Shown here piece after piece: positions 19,421-29,001 of a DNA stretch of 64,000 nt. Within the stretch, counting starts at the first letter, position 1. Each line of letters opens with the position of its first letter. Under the pieces are notes generated by a model. It was not told where the DNA came from and searched no databases. It worked only from the letters and a program-made list of their open reading frames with translations. Where the stretch lies: NCBI GenBank assembly GCA_014055525.1, contig WIAH01000011.1, positions 1-64,000 on the forward strand, written 5' to 3'. Position numbers and translations under genes: made by a program. This stretch comes from Nitrospira sp. CR1.3 (GTDB taxonomy: Bacteria; Nitrospirota; Nitrospiria; Nitrospirales; Nitrospiraceae).

Positions 19421-19593
19421 GCGATGTGTGCACAGCCTGCCAGCACTGCCCGTCCGAACATCGGATTTCCCGATCGCTGTCCAGCGGCGAGGCACGGTTT
19501 CGAACATCCTCCTGCTCTGATCGGTTCGCTGGTCATCCGCCCTTATTCGCCACCTCCATTCATTCATGGCGATTCATCCAAAGGAGCCGCTGC

Positions 19594-20100
19594 ATGAAGA
19601 TTACAGGGAGACATCTGGTGGTGACGCCTGCCCTCAGGCGGCACATTCGGGAGAAGTTTGAGCGACTTGATCGATATGGAGTTCCGCCGGATCGTACGGC
19701 AATCATTCTAGGAGTGAACAAACTTCAGCATACGGCGGAAGCCGTGTGCTCTATCGGCGGAAAGCGGTTTCAAGCCAAGACATCGACCCGAGAAATGTAC
19801 GCCACCATCGATCAGCTGGTCGATTGCCTTGAGGCGCAGATTCGCAAGCACAAAGACCGAAGGACCGAGCACAAACATGGAAAAGCCGCCTCAAGAAGGT
19901 TCAGCCAGCCGATGTCTGCTTCAAGCGAAGAGGAGATCGAGATAGTCCGGCCGGTGGTTTCAGTGCTCTCTCGTGCAGCGGCGACAAATCGGCTGGATCC
20001 ACGCCCAGGATCAGTCATCGTATTTACCTGCGCGGATTCCGGGAAATTGCAAATTTTGCGACGAGTGGAGAACGGAAAGATTGTGCTGATTGATCCCTGA
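19594..20100 (+). CDS. hpf: Ribosome hibernation-promoting factor
   Basis: 168 residues. Residues 1-100 form the S30AE/HPF domain (MKITGRHLVVTPALRRHIREKFERL). The last 30 residues (VIVFTCADSGKLQILRR, then ENGKIVLIDP) resemble the end of the C-terminal dimerisation domain of long HPF. It may therefore dimerise 70S ribosomes into 100S particles. Start chosen at the ATG with AAAGGAG upstream. Located after rpoN as in many bacteria. Confidence 0.88.
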   Translation: MKITGRHLVVTPALRRHIREKFERLDRYGVPPDRTAIILGVNKLQHTAEAVCSIGGKRFQAKTSTREMYATIDQLVDCLEAQIRKHKDRRTEHKHGKAASRRFSQPMSASSEEEIEIVRPVVSVLSRAAATNRLDPRPGSVIVFTCADSGKLQILRRVENGKIVLIDP

Positions 20101-20111
20101 GGAGATCGGAG

Positions 20112-20975
20112 ATGCCGGGATTAAAGCTTGTGGTCATCAGCGGCCTTTCAGGAGCAGGAAAATCCCATGCTCTGAAGTCGTTTGAGGATGTAGGATACTT
20201 TTGCATCGACAACCTGCCTCCCGCGCTGCTTCCGACGTTCGTCGAACTGTGTCATCAGCAGGGGGGAGAAATTGAGAACGTGGCATTGGGCATCGATGTC
20301 CGCGAACGTGTGTTCTTCACCGATCTTGTCGGCGTCCTTGATCGACTCAAAGCGCTCGGTCATTCTGTCGAGATGTTGTTTCTCGAGGCACGGGAGGAGG
20401 TGCTGGTCAGGCGATTCTCCGAGTCTCGAAGACCCCATCCACTTCTTCCCGACCTGCCGGTATTGGAGGGAGTGAGATTTGAGAAGGAGCGTCTTGCCGA
20501 ACTGCGGCGGCATGCCGACAGGATAATCGACACCTCAGATCTGACCGTTCATGAATTGCGGGATCTCCTCGCGAGACAGTTCAGTCAGGATCGCGCGCCG
20601 CGCCGCCTCACCATCTCGATCATCACGTTCGGGTACAAGTTCGGCGTTCCGTATGATATCGATCTCCTGTTCGACGTCAGGTTCTTGCGAAATCCCTTTT
20701 TTGTTCCGGAACTCAAACCATTGACCGGAGAAGATCCTAGAGTAAGGGCCTTCGTCCTCGCGGATCCTGACGCGGTCGCCTTCATTGCCCAATTGGAGCA
20801 ACTATTCAAGTTCCTCATCCCTCTCTTCGAGCGCGAACGCCGCAGCTACCTGAATGTCGCCATCGGTTGTACCGGCGGCCGACATCGATCGGTGTCGGTA
20901 GCCAAACGACTTCAAGAAAGTTTCGCCGCTTCGGGATATCACACAACCGTCGTGCATCGGGATCTCGGAAAATAG
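20112..20975 (+). CDS. rapZ: RNase adapter / nucleotide-binding protein RapZ
   Basis: 287 residues. The P-loop GLSGAGKS is near the N terminus, and the C domain carries IGCTGGRHRSVSVAKRL (YvcJ/RapZ signature). In enterobacteria RapZ controls glmS sRNA decay; in this phylum the role is unproven. It follows hpf by 11 bases. The ptsN gene usually found between them is absent here. Confidence 0.93.
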   Translation: MPGLKLVVISGLSGAGKSHALKSFEDVGYFCIDNLPPALLPTFVELCHQQGGEIENVALGIDVRERVFFTDLVGVLDRLKALGHSVEMLFLEAREEVLVRRFSESRRPHPLLPDLPVLEGVRFEKERLAELRRHADRIIDTSDLTVHELRDLLARQFSQDRAPRRLTISIITFGYKFGVPYDIDLLFDVRFLRNPFFVPELKPLTGEDPRVRAFVLADPDAVAFIAQLEQLFKFLIPLFERERRSYLNVAIGCTGGRHRSVSVAKRLQESFAASGYHTTVVHRDLGK

Positions 20976-21052
20976 CCTGCCAGCCCTTCGTCCCGCGTTT
21001 TTATATTGATTCCATTTCGGACGAACTACGGTTCACCGTTTCCAGCGTTTCC

Positions 21053-21080
21053 TTGACACACTAGGCATATGAACTATACT
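21053..21080 (+). promoter_or_regulatory. Near-consensus sigma-70 promoter for pilMNOPQ
   Basis: A perfect TTGACA (21053-21058) lies 16 bases before TATACT (21075-21080). The predicted transcript has an untranslated leader of about 125 bases before pilM. That leader contains a short palindrome (TGTGA, 3 bases, TCACA, at about 21115-21127) and an outer CCTGTG/CACAGG pair. Confidence 0.75.
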
Positions 21081-21215
21081 TACCCTGTGCATCATAAGAA
21101 TTTGATTTAGGATTTGTGATTGTCACAGGCGGTGCGCACGACTTGCTCCCTGTATGGGTGAAATCGTGAAAATAGTTTGTCCCTTGAGCGAAGTGAGATA
21201 CAGTCTGAGGCACAC

Positions 21216-22325
21216 ATGCTGAATTCTCTCAAAAACCTAGTGGAAACCGATATCCTCTCGATGCTGACGCCAAAGCGTCAGCTTGTCGGCTTGGATATCG
21301 GATCAAGCGGCATCAAGCTGGTGCAATTGAAGGAACACCGCGGGCGCTATGTGCTGCAGAAATTCGGGATTAAGCCGCTTGAACCAGAAGTAATCGTTGA
21401 TGGCACCGTGATGGATGAGGGACGAGTGGTGTCCGCGATTAAGGAGCTCTTCGAAGAGCTCAATATCAAAGTCAAGCAGGTAGCCGTATCCATCTCGGGG
21501 CACGCCGTGATCGTGAAAAAGATCAGTCTTCCTCCTATGCCGGATGACGAGCTGGAGGGCCAGGTCAGACTGGCTGCGGAACAATACATTCCGTTCGATA
21601 TCAACGAGGTCAACATCGATTTTCATGTACTTCCTCCTTCGGAGAATGAAGCGGATGCTGAAGGAGAAATGTCCGTTATTCTGGTCGCCGCGAAGAAAGA
21701 CAAGATCAACGAATTGACGGAACTGGTGAAGGGCGCCGGTTTATTTCCAATGGTCATGGATGTCGATGCCTTCGCCATTGAAAACATGCATGCCATTAAC
21801 TATCCCGTTTCACAAGAGGACACAACGGCGCTCGTCAACATCGGTGCCAGCGTGATGAATATCAACATTGTGCGCGCGGGCGTGTCGGTGTTTACGCGAG
21901 ATATTCCTATCGGAGGCAATCGGTATACGGAAGCGATGCAGCGCGAGTTGGGGCTCTCCTATGAAGACGCTGAGGACACGAAGAAGGGCGGGCGATCCGC
22001 TGGATCCAATAAAGCCGCCGTAACTGGAGTCATTGATGGCGTGAATGCCGAAGTGGCGTCAGAAATTGCGCGCACGGTTGATTATTTTAAATCGACGATG
22101 CCGGATGCGGATGTCCAACACGTTCTTCTGTGCGGTGGCGGGGCGCAGATAACAGGTCTTGAACAGCAGTTGCGTGATCGGATGCACGCCGCGGTGGAGA
22201 TTGCGAATCCGTTCGGTGAAGTTGACACCACTGGGTGTGACATGGATCAAGCTATGCTCGCCGAGCTTGCTCCGATCGCGGCTGTCGGAGTTGGACTGGC
22301 TCTGAGATCGGTAGGGGACCGATGA
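21216..22325 (+). CDS. pilM: Type IV pilus assembly protein PilM
   Basis: 369 residues, actin-like ATPase fold: VGLDIGSSGIKLVQLK phosphate-1 loop, then VLLCGGGAQITGLEQQL near the C terminus. PilM sits in the cytoplasm and binds the PilN N-terminal tail to form the inner-membrane alignment complex. I chose the ATG at 21216 because GAGG lies 5 bases upstream, although the frame is open from 21177. Overlaps pilN by 4 bases. Confidence 0.94.
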   Translation: MLNSLKNLVETDILSMLTPKRQLVGLDIGSSGIKLVQLKEHRGRYVLQKFGIKPLEPEVIVDGTVMDEGRVVSAIKELFEELNIKVKQVAVSISGHAVIVKKISLPPMPDDELEGQVRLAAEQYIPFDINEVNIDFHVLPPSENEADAEGEMSVILVAAKKDKINELTELVKGAGLFPMVMDVDAFAIENMHAINYPVSQEDTTALVNIGASVMNINIVRAGVSVFTRDIPIGGNRYTEAMQRELGLSYEDAEDTKKGGRSAGSNKAAVTGVIDGVNAEVASEIARTVDYFKSTMPDADVQHVLLCGGGAQITGLEQQLRDRMHAAVEIANPFGEVDTTGCDMDQAMLAELAPIAAVGVGLALRSVGDR

Positions 22326-22873
22326 TTCGAATCAATCTGTTGCCAGGCCCGAAGGGCCGCAAGGCGAAGCCGCAGTACGATGTTCGCGCTCAGGCCATGC
22401 TCGGCGTGGGTCTTGTGGTTGTCACGCTCGCCGGGTGCTGGTGGTATTCATCAGCACTGGATGAAGAGTTGGAAGCCAGACAGACAGAAAAGAGTGAAAA
22501 GACGAAGCAAGTTGCCTCGCTGAATGAGCAGGTCAAACAAGTTGCAGACTTTGAGCAACGCAAGAGGCATCTGGAAGACAAGAATCGCATCATAGACCAG
22601 TTGGAAAAATCGCGCGTCGGTCCAGTGAAGGTGCTGGATCATGTGAGTCAAAGCCTCGATCCTCTTAAGCTGTGGCTGGTGAGGGTGGGGGTTAACGGCC
22701 AGAACATCGATTTGGAAGGACGCGCCCTTTCGAACGACGACGTGGTTGAGTTTGTCAACAATCTGAGGCGCACGGACTATTTCACCAACATCGATCTCCA
22801 GGAAAGCCGCTCCGCGGTCGAAAGTCAACTGAGCGTGTACCAGTTCAAGCTTGCTTTCCGTTTAAAGGGATAG
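22322..22873 (+). CDS. pilN: Type IV pilus assembly protein PilN
   Basis: 183 residues. The cytoplasmic MIRINLLPG motif (PilM-binding INLLP peptide) is followed by one transmembrane helix (about residues 25-42), a coiled coil and a periplasmic ferredoxin-like domain. PilN pairs with PilO in the alignment subcomplex. Overlaps pilM. Confidence 0.93.
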   Translation: MIRINLLPGPKGRKAKPQYDVRAQAMLGVGLVVVTLAGCWWYSSALDEELEARQTEKSEKTKQVASLNEQVKQVADFEQRKRHLEDKNRIIDQLEKSRVGPVKVLDHVSQSLDPLKLWLVRVGVNGQNIDLEGRALSNDDVVEFVNNLRRTDYFTNIDLQESRSAVESQLSVYQFKLAFRLKG

Positions 22874-22875
22874 AC

Positions 22876-23499
22876 ATGACGTTGCCCGCGATCAATTTAG
22901 AGGTTCTGCGAACGGTCCCGCTGGTTCAAAAGGTCGGACTCTTGGTCTTGATGCTGGCAGGGATCATCGTGGGGTTTTACTACTACATCGTGGAGCCCAA
23001 AACAGCCGAGATTGCGGGGCTCCAGGCTGAAATCAGCAAGCTCGACGGGAACATCCAAACGCTCACGATCAAAGTGAAGCATCTTGACGAGTTGATTGCA
23101 GCCAGCAAGCAATTGGAAATTGAACTCGCCAAGAAGAAGGAGCGGCTCCCACCGGAAGAAGAAGCGGTGATGCTGCTCAAGCAAGTTTCCGATCTCGCCA
23201 TCCGGTTGGGTCTAGACATCAAGCTATGGCGGCCGAGCGCAAAATCTGAAGACCCGTCGAAACTGTTTGTGCGAATGCCCGTGAACGTGGAAGTGTCCGG
23301 GGGATATCACACGGCTGCGCTGTTCTTCGATCGCATCAACAGCTTGCCGAGGATTGTCACCGTCTCCGGGGTTAAGATGGGAAGTCCCAAGACCGAAAAG
23401 GGACGTGTCGTGACGCAGACAGTATTCGATCTGGTGGCCTACGCGGCACCTCAGGAAACCAAAGTAGCCGCAGTTGCGCCCGCGGGCCAGAATAAGTAG
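22876..23499 (+). CDS. pilO: Type IV pilus assembly protein PilO
   Basis: 207 residues: a short cytoplasmic end, one transmembrane helix (VGLLVLMLAGIIVGFYYYIV), a coiled coil (about 45-95) and a periplasmic domain containing the typical PilO segment FFDRINSLPRIVTVSGVKM. Two bases after pilN. Confidence 0.93.
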   Translation: MTLPAINLEVLRTVPLVQKVGLLVLMLAGIIVGFYYYIVEPKTAEIAGLQAEISKLDGNIQTLTIKVKHLDELIAASKQLEIELAKKKERLPPEEEAVMLLKQVSDLAIRLGLDIKLWRPSAKSEDPSKLFVRMPVNVEVSGGYHTAALFFDRINSLPRIVTVSGVKMGSPKTEKGRVVTQTVFDLVAYAAPQETKVAAVAPAGQNK

Positions 23500-23531
23500 T
23501 TGGCGTCAAACGTAGCAAAGGGTGATCACTC

Positions 23532-24131
23532 GTGTTCCACTTGAGAAAAATGACCATCATGTTCCTGGGATGGGCCCTCGCGCTTCTGGCAGCAGGAGGC
23601 GCACTGGGGCAACCAGGACTGAAGCCGGTTGCGAAGCAGGTGGCACCGATGCGGCAGGACTCTCTGAAAGTTCCGGCCCCCAACGATGTTTCAAGGCGCG
23701 CAGCTGCAGATTTGCCGCAGCCGAGTCCTGAAGGCACGATGGCCCCGATTGATGTTCCACAATCTGCGCTCCCAATATCCGTGAACGGGTATGATCCATC
23801 GGGACGCCGGGATCCCTTCGCACCGGTCCTCCAGCAGCTGGCCCCTGGCCAGATCGACTTAACCCTTCCTCCATTGCAGCGTGTCGGCCTGACTGACATG
23901 AATCTGATCGCGGTAATCTGGGGATCATATGGATACACAGCTATGGTCCAAATGCCGGACGGCAATGGCTATGCCGTGCGAAAGGGAACTCGGATTGGGC
24001 CGAATAACGGAGTGGTCAGCGCCATTACGGAGAAGGGGATAGTGGTCCAGGAACGGTTCACCGATGTCTACGGGCGAAAGCAAGAGCGGGAGTATGTCAA
24101 GCTCCTCCATCCGAAAGAGGCTTCAGAATGA
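23532..24131 (+). CDS. pilP: Type IV pilus lipoprotein-like PilP
   Basis: 199 residues. The N terminus is hydrophobic (IMFLGWALALLAAGGALG) but lacks a clear lipobox Cys, unlike many PilP proteins. The RRDPFAPVL motif and the beta-sandwich domain (LTDMNLIAVIWGSYGYTAMVQ) are PilP features. It links PilNO to the PilQ secretin. GTG start. Overlaps pilQ by 4 bases. Confidence 0.88.
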   Translation: MFHLRKMTIMFLGWALALLAAGGALGQPGLKPVAKQVAPMRQDSLKVPAPNDVSRRAAADLPQPSPEGTMAPIDVPQSALPISVNGYDPSGRRDPFAPVLQQLAPGQIDLTLPPLQRVGLTDMNLIAVIWGSYGYTAMVQMPDGNGYAVRKGTRIGPNNGVVSAITEKGIVVQERFTDVYGRKQEREYVKLLHPKEASE

Positions 24132-26098
24132 CACCTAAAGCGATGCAGACAATCAAGGTTGTTCGCGTTCTTCTCGCCGTCGGGACGGTGGGGCTCCAGC
24201 TGTCGATGCCCTCGACCGGGACGCCGGCTGATTCCTTGAATGCCCAGCCTGGCGTGTCGTCAGAGCTGCCTGCAGCAGCAAGCTCGCCGGACGCTTCGAT
24301 CGCGGGCCTGGCCCGTACGCTGACGGGCATTGACGTTCAACGAGATCTTGATGACGTCAGGGTCGTCATTTCCGGGGACGGACGGCTGGCGCATGAAGTC
24401 AAGCTTGTGAGCGGTCGCCGGCTTGTCGTCGACATTCCTCACGTGACGACTTCGATCAGGAAGCCGACGCTTCCGGTCAATCACCCGCTGCTAGAGAGGA
24501 TCCGGCTCGGAAACTATGCGGACAAAGTCAGAGTCGTATTTGATTTGAACGCAAAGGCCGGTTTCTCCGTTGAACCTCAGGGTGCCGCTCTCATAGTCAG
24601 CGTAAAGAACAGTCAAGATAATCAGTTTTCCGAGGCAAATGGTGCTTCAAGTCCCGAGGCCGCTGCCCTATCTGCTGATGCCGAAGCGCCCGATGCTGCG
24701 ATAGATCTTGGCGGGGCACGTAGCGACTTTCGAGCGACGCCTTCAAGGCCCCGTCGCATCCCAGCTTCGTTTCAAATTCGTCCGGCTCAAATGATGGTCG
24801 GCTCTGAGGCGACGGAGAAGCATACTCCGAAGGATGACCTTGTTCTGGGTGAAACCCGGTATGTGGGGCGAAGAATCTCCCTCGATTTTCAGCAGGCCGA
24901 TATCAGCAATGTGTTGCGTCTGATCGCAGAAGTAAGCGGATTCAACATCGTCGTCGGCGAGGGTGTGAAGAGCAAAGTGACGATGAAGTTGGTAAGTGTG
25001 CCTTGGGATCAGGCGCTCGATATGATTCTGAAAATGAACGGTCTGGGAAAAATCAAGCAAGGCAACATTCTCTGGATCGACTCCTTGGCCAACATTGCCA
25101 GACAAGAGGATGAAGAGGCGCGCGCAAAAGATGCAAAGACCAAAGCAGAAGAACTAGTCGACCGAGTGTTTTATGTCCGCAATCTTCAAGCCCAGGAGCT
25201 GCTGACAGCCCTTCGCCAGAACTTGAGTGCGAGAGGGGTGATGCAGATCAGTCAAGGCACCAACGCGCTGATCGTGCGAGATACCGAGAGCAAGATGAAC
25301 GTGCTCAAACAGCTCATCGACGGACTGGACCTTGCGGTCCCTCAAGTCCAAATCGAAGCGAGAATTGTGCAGGCGGACACTACGTACTCACGGTCCCTCG
25401 GTGTGCAGTGGGGCGTTCAGAACCTCAATTCGGGATCGTCATTTGGCGTAGCCAACTTTAAATCCGGCACTACCGGATCGTTTGGGAACCAGGCCTCGGA
25501 CTTTCTCGTGAATCTTCCCGCAGCGGTCGGTGGTTTAGTGAGCACGCCGGGAGCCGGCTTCACATTTGGCCGCACGGACGGCGCGCTGCTCGACGTGAGA
25601 CTTTCCGCAGGCGAATTGCTCGGTTTGAGCAAGGTTATCGCGGCGCCGAAGGTGACGACGCTCGATAAGCGGGAAGCCAAGATCTCTCAGGGCGAATCGA
25701 TTCCATTCCAAACGACATCGCTGCAGGGGACGCAGACGACATTCGTCGATGCGAATCTTGAACTGAATGTCACACCGCAAATCACATCGCGTGATCCGAA
25801 AGAAATAGGAAAGCAAATTCTGATGAGGGTCCGCGCAACCCGAAACGCAGTCGGAGCTCGCAGCAACCCGGCCGGCCCGAGCATTGACCGGCGTGAGGCG
25901 AATACTCAGGTCATCATCCGGGACGGCGAAACGATGGTTATCGGAGGAGTGTTTATCGACACGCAGAACAATAACGTGGCAGGCGTTCCCTATCTCTCGC
26001 GTGTGCCGGTACTGGGTTGGCTTTTCAAACAAAAGACGGAGTCGGTCGCCAAACAAGAACTGTTGATTTTCCTCACGCCCACGATTGTTAAAACCTAG
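24128..26098 (+). CDS. pilQ: Type IV pilus secretin PilQ
   Basis: 656 residues. The order is signal peptide, one AMIN domain (about 55-160, peptidoglycan binding), a linker, the STN/secretin N domain (ISLDFQQADISNVLRLIAEVSGFNIVV), an N1 domain and the C-terminal secretin barrel (about 430-655, with VPYLSRVPVLGWLFK). It forms the outer-membrane pore for the pilus. It closes the operon and is followed by a clear terminator. Confidence 0.95.
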   Translation: MTPKAMQTIKVVRVLLAVGTVGLQLSMPSTGTPADSLNAQPGVSSELPAAASSPDASIAGLARTLTGIDVQRDLDDVRVVISGDGRLAHEVKLVSGRRLVVDIPHVTTSIRKPTLPVNHPLLERIRLGNYADKVRVVFDLNAKAGFSVEPQGAALIVSVKNSQDNQFSEANGASSPEAAALSADAEAPDAAIDLGGARSDFRATPSRPRRIPASFQIRPAQMMVGSEATEKHTPKDDLVLGETRYVGRRISLDFQQADISNVLRLIAEVSGFNIVVGEGVKSKVTMKLVSVPWDQALDMILKMNGLGKIKQGNILWIDSLANIARQEDEEARAKDAKTKAEELVDRVFYVRNLQAQELLTALRQNLSARGVMQISQGTNALIVRDTESKMNVLKQLIDGLDLAVPQVQIEARIVQADTTYSRSLGVQWGVQNLNSGSSFGVANFKSGTTGSFGNQASDFLVNLPAAVGGLVSTPGAGFTFGRTDGALLDVRLSAGELLGLSKVIAAPKVTTLDKREAKISQGESIPFQTTSLQGTQTTFVDANLELNVTPQITSRDPKEIGKQILMRVRATRNAVGARSNPAGPSIDRREANTQVIIRDGETMVIGGVFIDTQNNNVAGVPYLSRVPVLGWLFKQKTESVAKQELLIFLTPTIVKT

Positions 26099-26131
26099 CC
26101 ATCGCTTCGGACAGACTCTCCGAGGCTATGA

Positions 26132-26168
26132 AGGGGGCCGGTTACGCCAAGTAATCGGCCCTCTTTTT
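26132..26168 (+). terminator. Intrinsic terminator after pilQ
   Basis: The arms GGGCCGGTTAC and GTAATCGGCCC (one G-U pair) enclose a GCCAA loop and are followed by TCTTTTT. It lies 33 bases after the pilQ stop. Confidence 0.85.
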
Positions 26169-26423
26169 ACGTGTTCTCAGAGACTTTCCCTTCCGCGGGT
26201 AGTGGGCTCCTCCCAGCTCTCAGCAATTGACGGTCAGTCGAATTTGATCCCACCGACCTGAAGCCTTTTTAGTTAACAACTTGTTGTGGTACTATCATCC
26301 GCGCTCTCGTAACCCCTTGATATTTCTTTCAAGATTTATGAGTTGTGCGCAGCAGAGGCAATTCTCGATCTCGGGAACTGGGCGCTGATGTCGAACTTGG
26401 CAGGGGCTGAAGGATCGGTGGAG
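26169..26423. other. pilQ-aroB intergenic region
   Basis: About 255 bases with no gene I can support. A TACTAT box at 26290-26295 could be a -10 element but lacks a good -35 partner (TTTAGT, 16 bases upstream, is poor). The short AT-rich stretch around 26265-26340 is the likeliest promoter region for aroB. Confidence 0.3.
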
Positions 26424-27593
26424 ATGAATGCTCCGGTTGAACGCATAATTCCGGTGCGATTGGGTGAGCGCAGCTATGAGGTTGTGATCAAACAGGGGAT
26501 CTTGTCTGTAGTCGGAGAGCGTCTAAGGCGTCTTTCCAAGAGCCGAAAAGTCGGTATCGTGACGGACACACATGTTGCCCGCCGCTATCTGAAGGAGTTT
26601 CACCGATCGCTCCGTAAAGACGGGCTGGAGTCTTTTCCCATCGTCTTGCCTCCGGGAGAGCGATCGAAAACGCTGGAAACGGTCAGCACAATTCTTAATG
26701 CGCTGGCGAGGCACAAGTTCGATCGACAGTCGCTCCTGTTGGCGCTCGGCGGCGGTGTTGTCGGCGATCTGGCCGGCTTTGCTGCGGCGATCTATCAGCG
26801 CGGGATCCCATTCATACAAGTTCCGACTACGCTTGTGGCCCAAGTGGATTCCAGTGTGGGGGGCAAGACCGGCGTGGATCACCCATTGGGAAAGAATCTG
26901 ATCGGAGCGTTCCATCAGCCCCGCGCGGTCTTCATCGATCCGGACACGCTTCGTACACTCCCGCGTCGCGAGTGGGTGGCGGGGTTGGCGGAAGTGATCA
27001 AGTACGGGATCATCGCGGACGAAACGTTCTTTGCTTACCTTGAAGAGGCCATGCCGGGGTTATTGAAGCAGGAGCCGGAAGCGGTGATGCATGTCATTGC
27101 CCGGTCCTGTCAGATCAAAGCGGATGTCGTCGCTGAAGATGAAAGAGAGTCCGACCAGCGTCGCATTCTCAACTACGGGCATACGATCGGACATGCCCTG
27201 GAATCTCTGGCCGGCTATCGCGGGATGATTCATGGGGAAGCGGTTGGAATCGGGCTTGTCGAGGAGGCGGATTTGGCTTTACATATGGGGCTCTGCGGGC
27301 AGGACGTGGTTAACCGGATCAGGTCCCTTGTGCGGCAGTCAGGCCTGTCTGACCGGCTGACGAAAGTGTCTTCGCCCTTGCTGTGGGAGGCGATGCAACA
27401 CGACAAGAAAGTTGTTGCAGGGCAGGTCTTCGGCGTGTGGCCTGTCCGAATCGGCAAGGTCATGATTCGGCCGTTGGACAAGCAGGTGTTCGCGGATTGG
27501 TATCGCCGGCGGCATGCGGAAACAAGGCGCCCGAAAAATCGTCGTCTACCACGGCTCAATCGTTCCCGCCCGTTGAAAGGAATGTGCGGCTAG
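26424..27593 (+). CDS. aroB: 3-dehydroquinate synthase
   Basis: 389 residues. The NAD-binding GGGVVGDLAGFAAAIYQRGI and VPTTLVAQVDSSVGGKTGVD motifs are present, with zinc ligands in the GLAEVIKYG, HTIGHALE and HGEAVGIG regions. It carries out the second step of the shikimate pathway. A basic tail of about 30 residues follows the usual end. Start: ATG at 26424, with AAGGA 9 bases upstream; the frame extends upstream without resemblance. It ends 7 bases before the ANTAR gene. Confidence 0.94.
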   Translation: MNAPVERIIPVRLGERSYEVVIKQGILSVVGERLRRLSKSRKVGIVTDTHVARRYLKEFHRSLRKDGLESFPIVLPPGERSKTLETVSTILNALARHKFDRQSLLLALGGGVVGDLAGFAAAIYQRGIPFIQVPTTLVAQVDSSVGGKTGVDHPLGKNLIGAFHQPRAVFIDPDTLRTLPRREWVAGLAEVIKYGIIADETFFAYLEEAMPGLLKQEPEAVMHVIARSCQIKADVVAEDERESDQRRILNYGHTIGHALESLAGYRGMIHGEAVGIGLVEEADLALHMGLCGQDVVNRIRSLVRQSGLSDRLTKVSSPLLWEAMQHDKKVVAGQVFGVWPVRIGKVMIRPLDKQVFADWYRRRHAETRRPKNRRLPRLNRSRPLKGMCG

Positions 27594-27600
27594 ACTATCC

Positions 27601-28866
27601 ATGGCAACGACGCGCCCCTTATCACCGGCACAACTCGAGCAGGCATTGCGGGAGAAATCCCGGGAAGTCGACGTGTTGCACCGGATTACCGATTCCATCA
27701 GCAACACGCTCGATCTTGAAGCTGTCCTCAGGCACATTGTTGAGGTCGTGGTGGAGGTGACAAAGGCGGACGCCTGTCTCCTCTATCTGCTTTCCGACAG
27801 GCGAGACGAACTGATCCTCCGTGCGTCAAAAAATCCCCATCCCAAACTCATCGGGCGCATCACCATCGGAATGGGAGAGGGGATCACAGGATGGGTGGCG
27901 CGAGAACAAACACGAGTCGTCATTCCGAGTAATGCCAGCGATGATCCCCGGTTCAAATTTTTTCATAATTTGCCGGAAGATCGCCACCAGGCCTTCGTTT
28001 CCGTGCCGATCATGGCCAAGAAGGAAGTGGTCGGCGTCATTAATGTCCAGCATAAGCGGCCTAAGCGGTATCGTTCAGATGAGCTGACCTTACTCTCCAC
28101 GATCGCCAGTCAGGTGGGTGGAGCCATCGAGAATGCGAGGCTTTATGAGCAAATGCGGCGCAAAGCCGTGCAGGTCGAAACGCTCTCCCAGGTTTCCGAG
28201 ACAGTTGCGTCCAATCGCCTGATTGAAGATGTGCTTCAACTCCTGGTGACGATGACCGCGCAAATGATGAACTCGAAAATCTGCTCGATCATGCTGTTGG
28301 ACGGGGCGACCGGAGATCTTCGGATCGAGGCCACCCAGAGCTTGAGCGAGCTGTATCGCCGCAAGCCGAATTTGAAAGTGGGTCAGAGCATCAGCGGACG
28401 CGCGGTCCAGGAGCGCCGGCCGATCATTGTGGCGGATGTGACGAAGGAAGCGGACTACATGTATCCGGAAATGGCGAAGAAAGAAGGTTTGTGTTCCCTC
28501 CTCTGCGTCCCGATGATGGTTCGGGAGAAGGCCGTGGGAGTCATCAATAGCTACACATCTGCGCCCTATTCGTTTACGAACGAGGAAGTAAGGTTGTTGC
28601 AGGTCATCGCAAACCAGGCGGCGATCGCCATCGAACATACGACTTTGCTTGAAAAGTCATTCGAAATGCAGGAAGCGCTGGCGGTCAGAAAGCTGCTGGA
28701 GAGGGCCAAAGGCTATCTGATGCGCTCGAAGAAATTGACCGAGGAGGAAGCATTCAGGCTCATTCAGCGGCAAAGCATGGACCTGCGAAAATCGATGCGT
28801 GAAATTGCCGAGGCTGTCTTGTTGGCAGGGGAACTTGAGGAGCGGGCGGAAAAACAACGAGGCTAA
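27601..28866 (+). CDS. GAF-GAF-ANTAR RNA-binding antiterminator
   Basis: 421 residues. Two GAF sensor domains (about 25-185, with VPIMAKKEVVGVINVQHK, and about 205-350, with VPMMVREKAVGVINSYT) are followed by an ANTAR helical domain (about 355-412: LLERAKGYLMRSKKLTEEEA, then FRLIQRQSMDLRKSMREIAEAVL). ANTAR domains of NasR and EutV bind tandem hexaloop hairpins in nascent leaders and prevent termination. Four such leaders occur in this window, before urea, ammonium and cyanate/nitrate genes, so this protein is the obvious candidate trans-factor. That link is inference. What the GAF domains bind is unknown; no receiver or NIT domain is present. It lies in an apparent operon with aroB, without a strong ribosome-binding site. 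Confidence 0.9.
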   Translation: MATTRPLSPAQLEQALREKSREVDVLHRITDSISNTLDLEAVLRHIVEVVVEVTKADACLLYLLSDRRDELILRASKNPHPKLIGRITIGMGEGITGWVAREQTRVVIPSNASDDPRFKFFHNLPEDRHQAFVSVPIMAKKEVVGVINVQHKRPKRYRSDELTLLSTIASQVGGAIENARLYEQMRRKAVQVETLSQVSETVASNRLIEDVLQLLVTMTAQMMNSKICSIMLLDGATGDLRIEATQSLSELYRRKPNLKVGQSISGRAVQERRPIIVADVTKEADYMYPEMAKKEGLCSLLCVPMMVREKAVGVINSYTSAPYSFTNEEVRLLQVIANQAAIAIEHTTLLEKSFEMQEALAVRKLLERAKGYLMRSKKLTEEEAFRLIQRQSMDLRKSMREIAEAVLLAGELEERAEKQRG

Positions 28867-29001
28867 AGCGGTTTGGGTTTCTCGCGCGAGGAGCTCCAAG
28901 CCTTGTCACGGTGATTGCGGAGGGACCGGACCTTTCGGTCGAGCCGGATTGCGTTGGGCGTCCTGGGAGAAGGACGCGAGAGTGGAGCCTGCGAAATCTG
29001 G

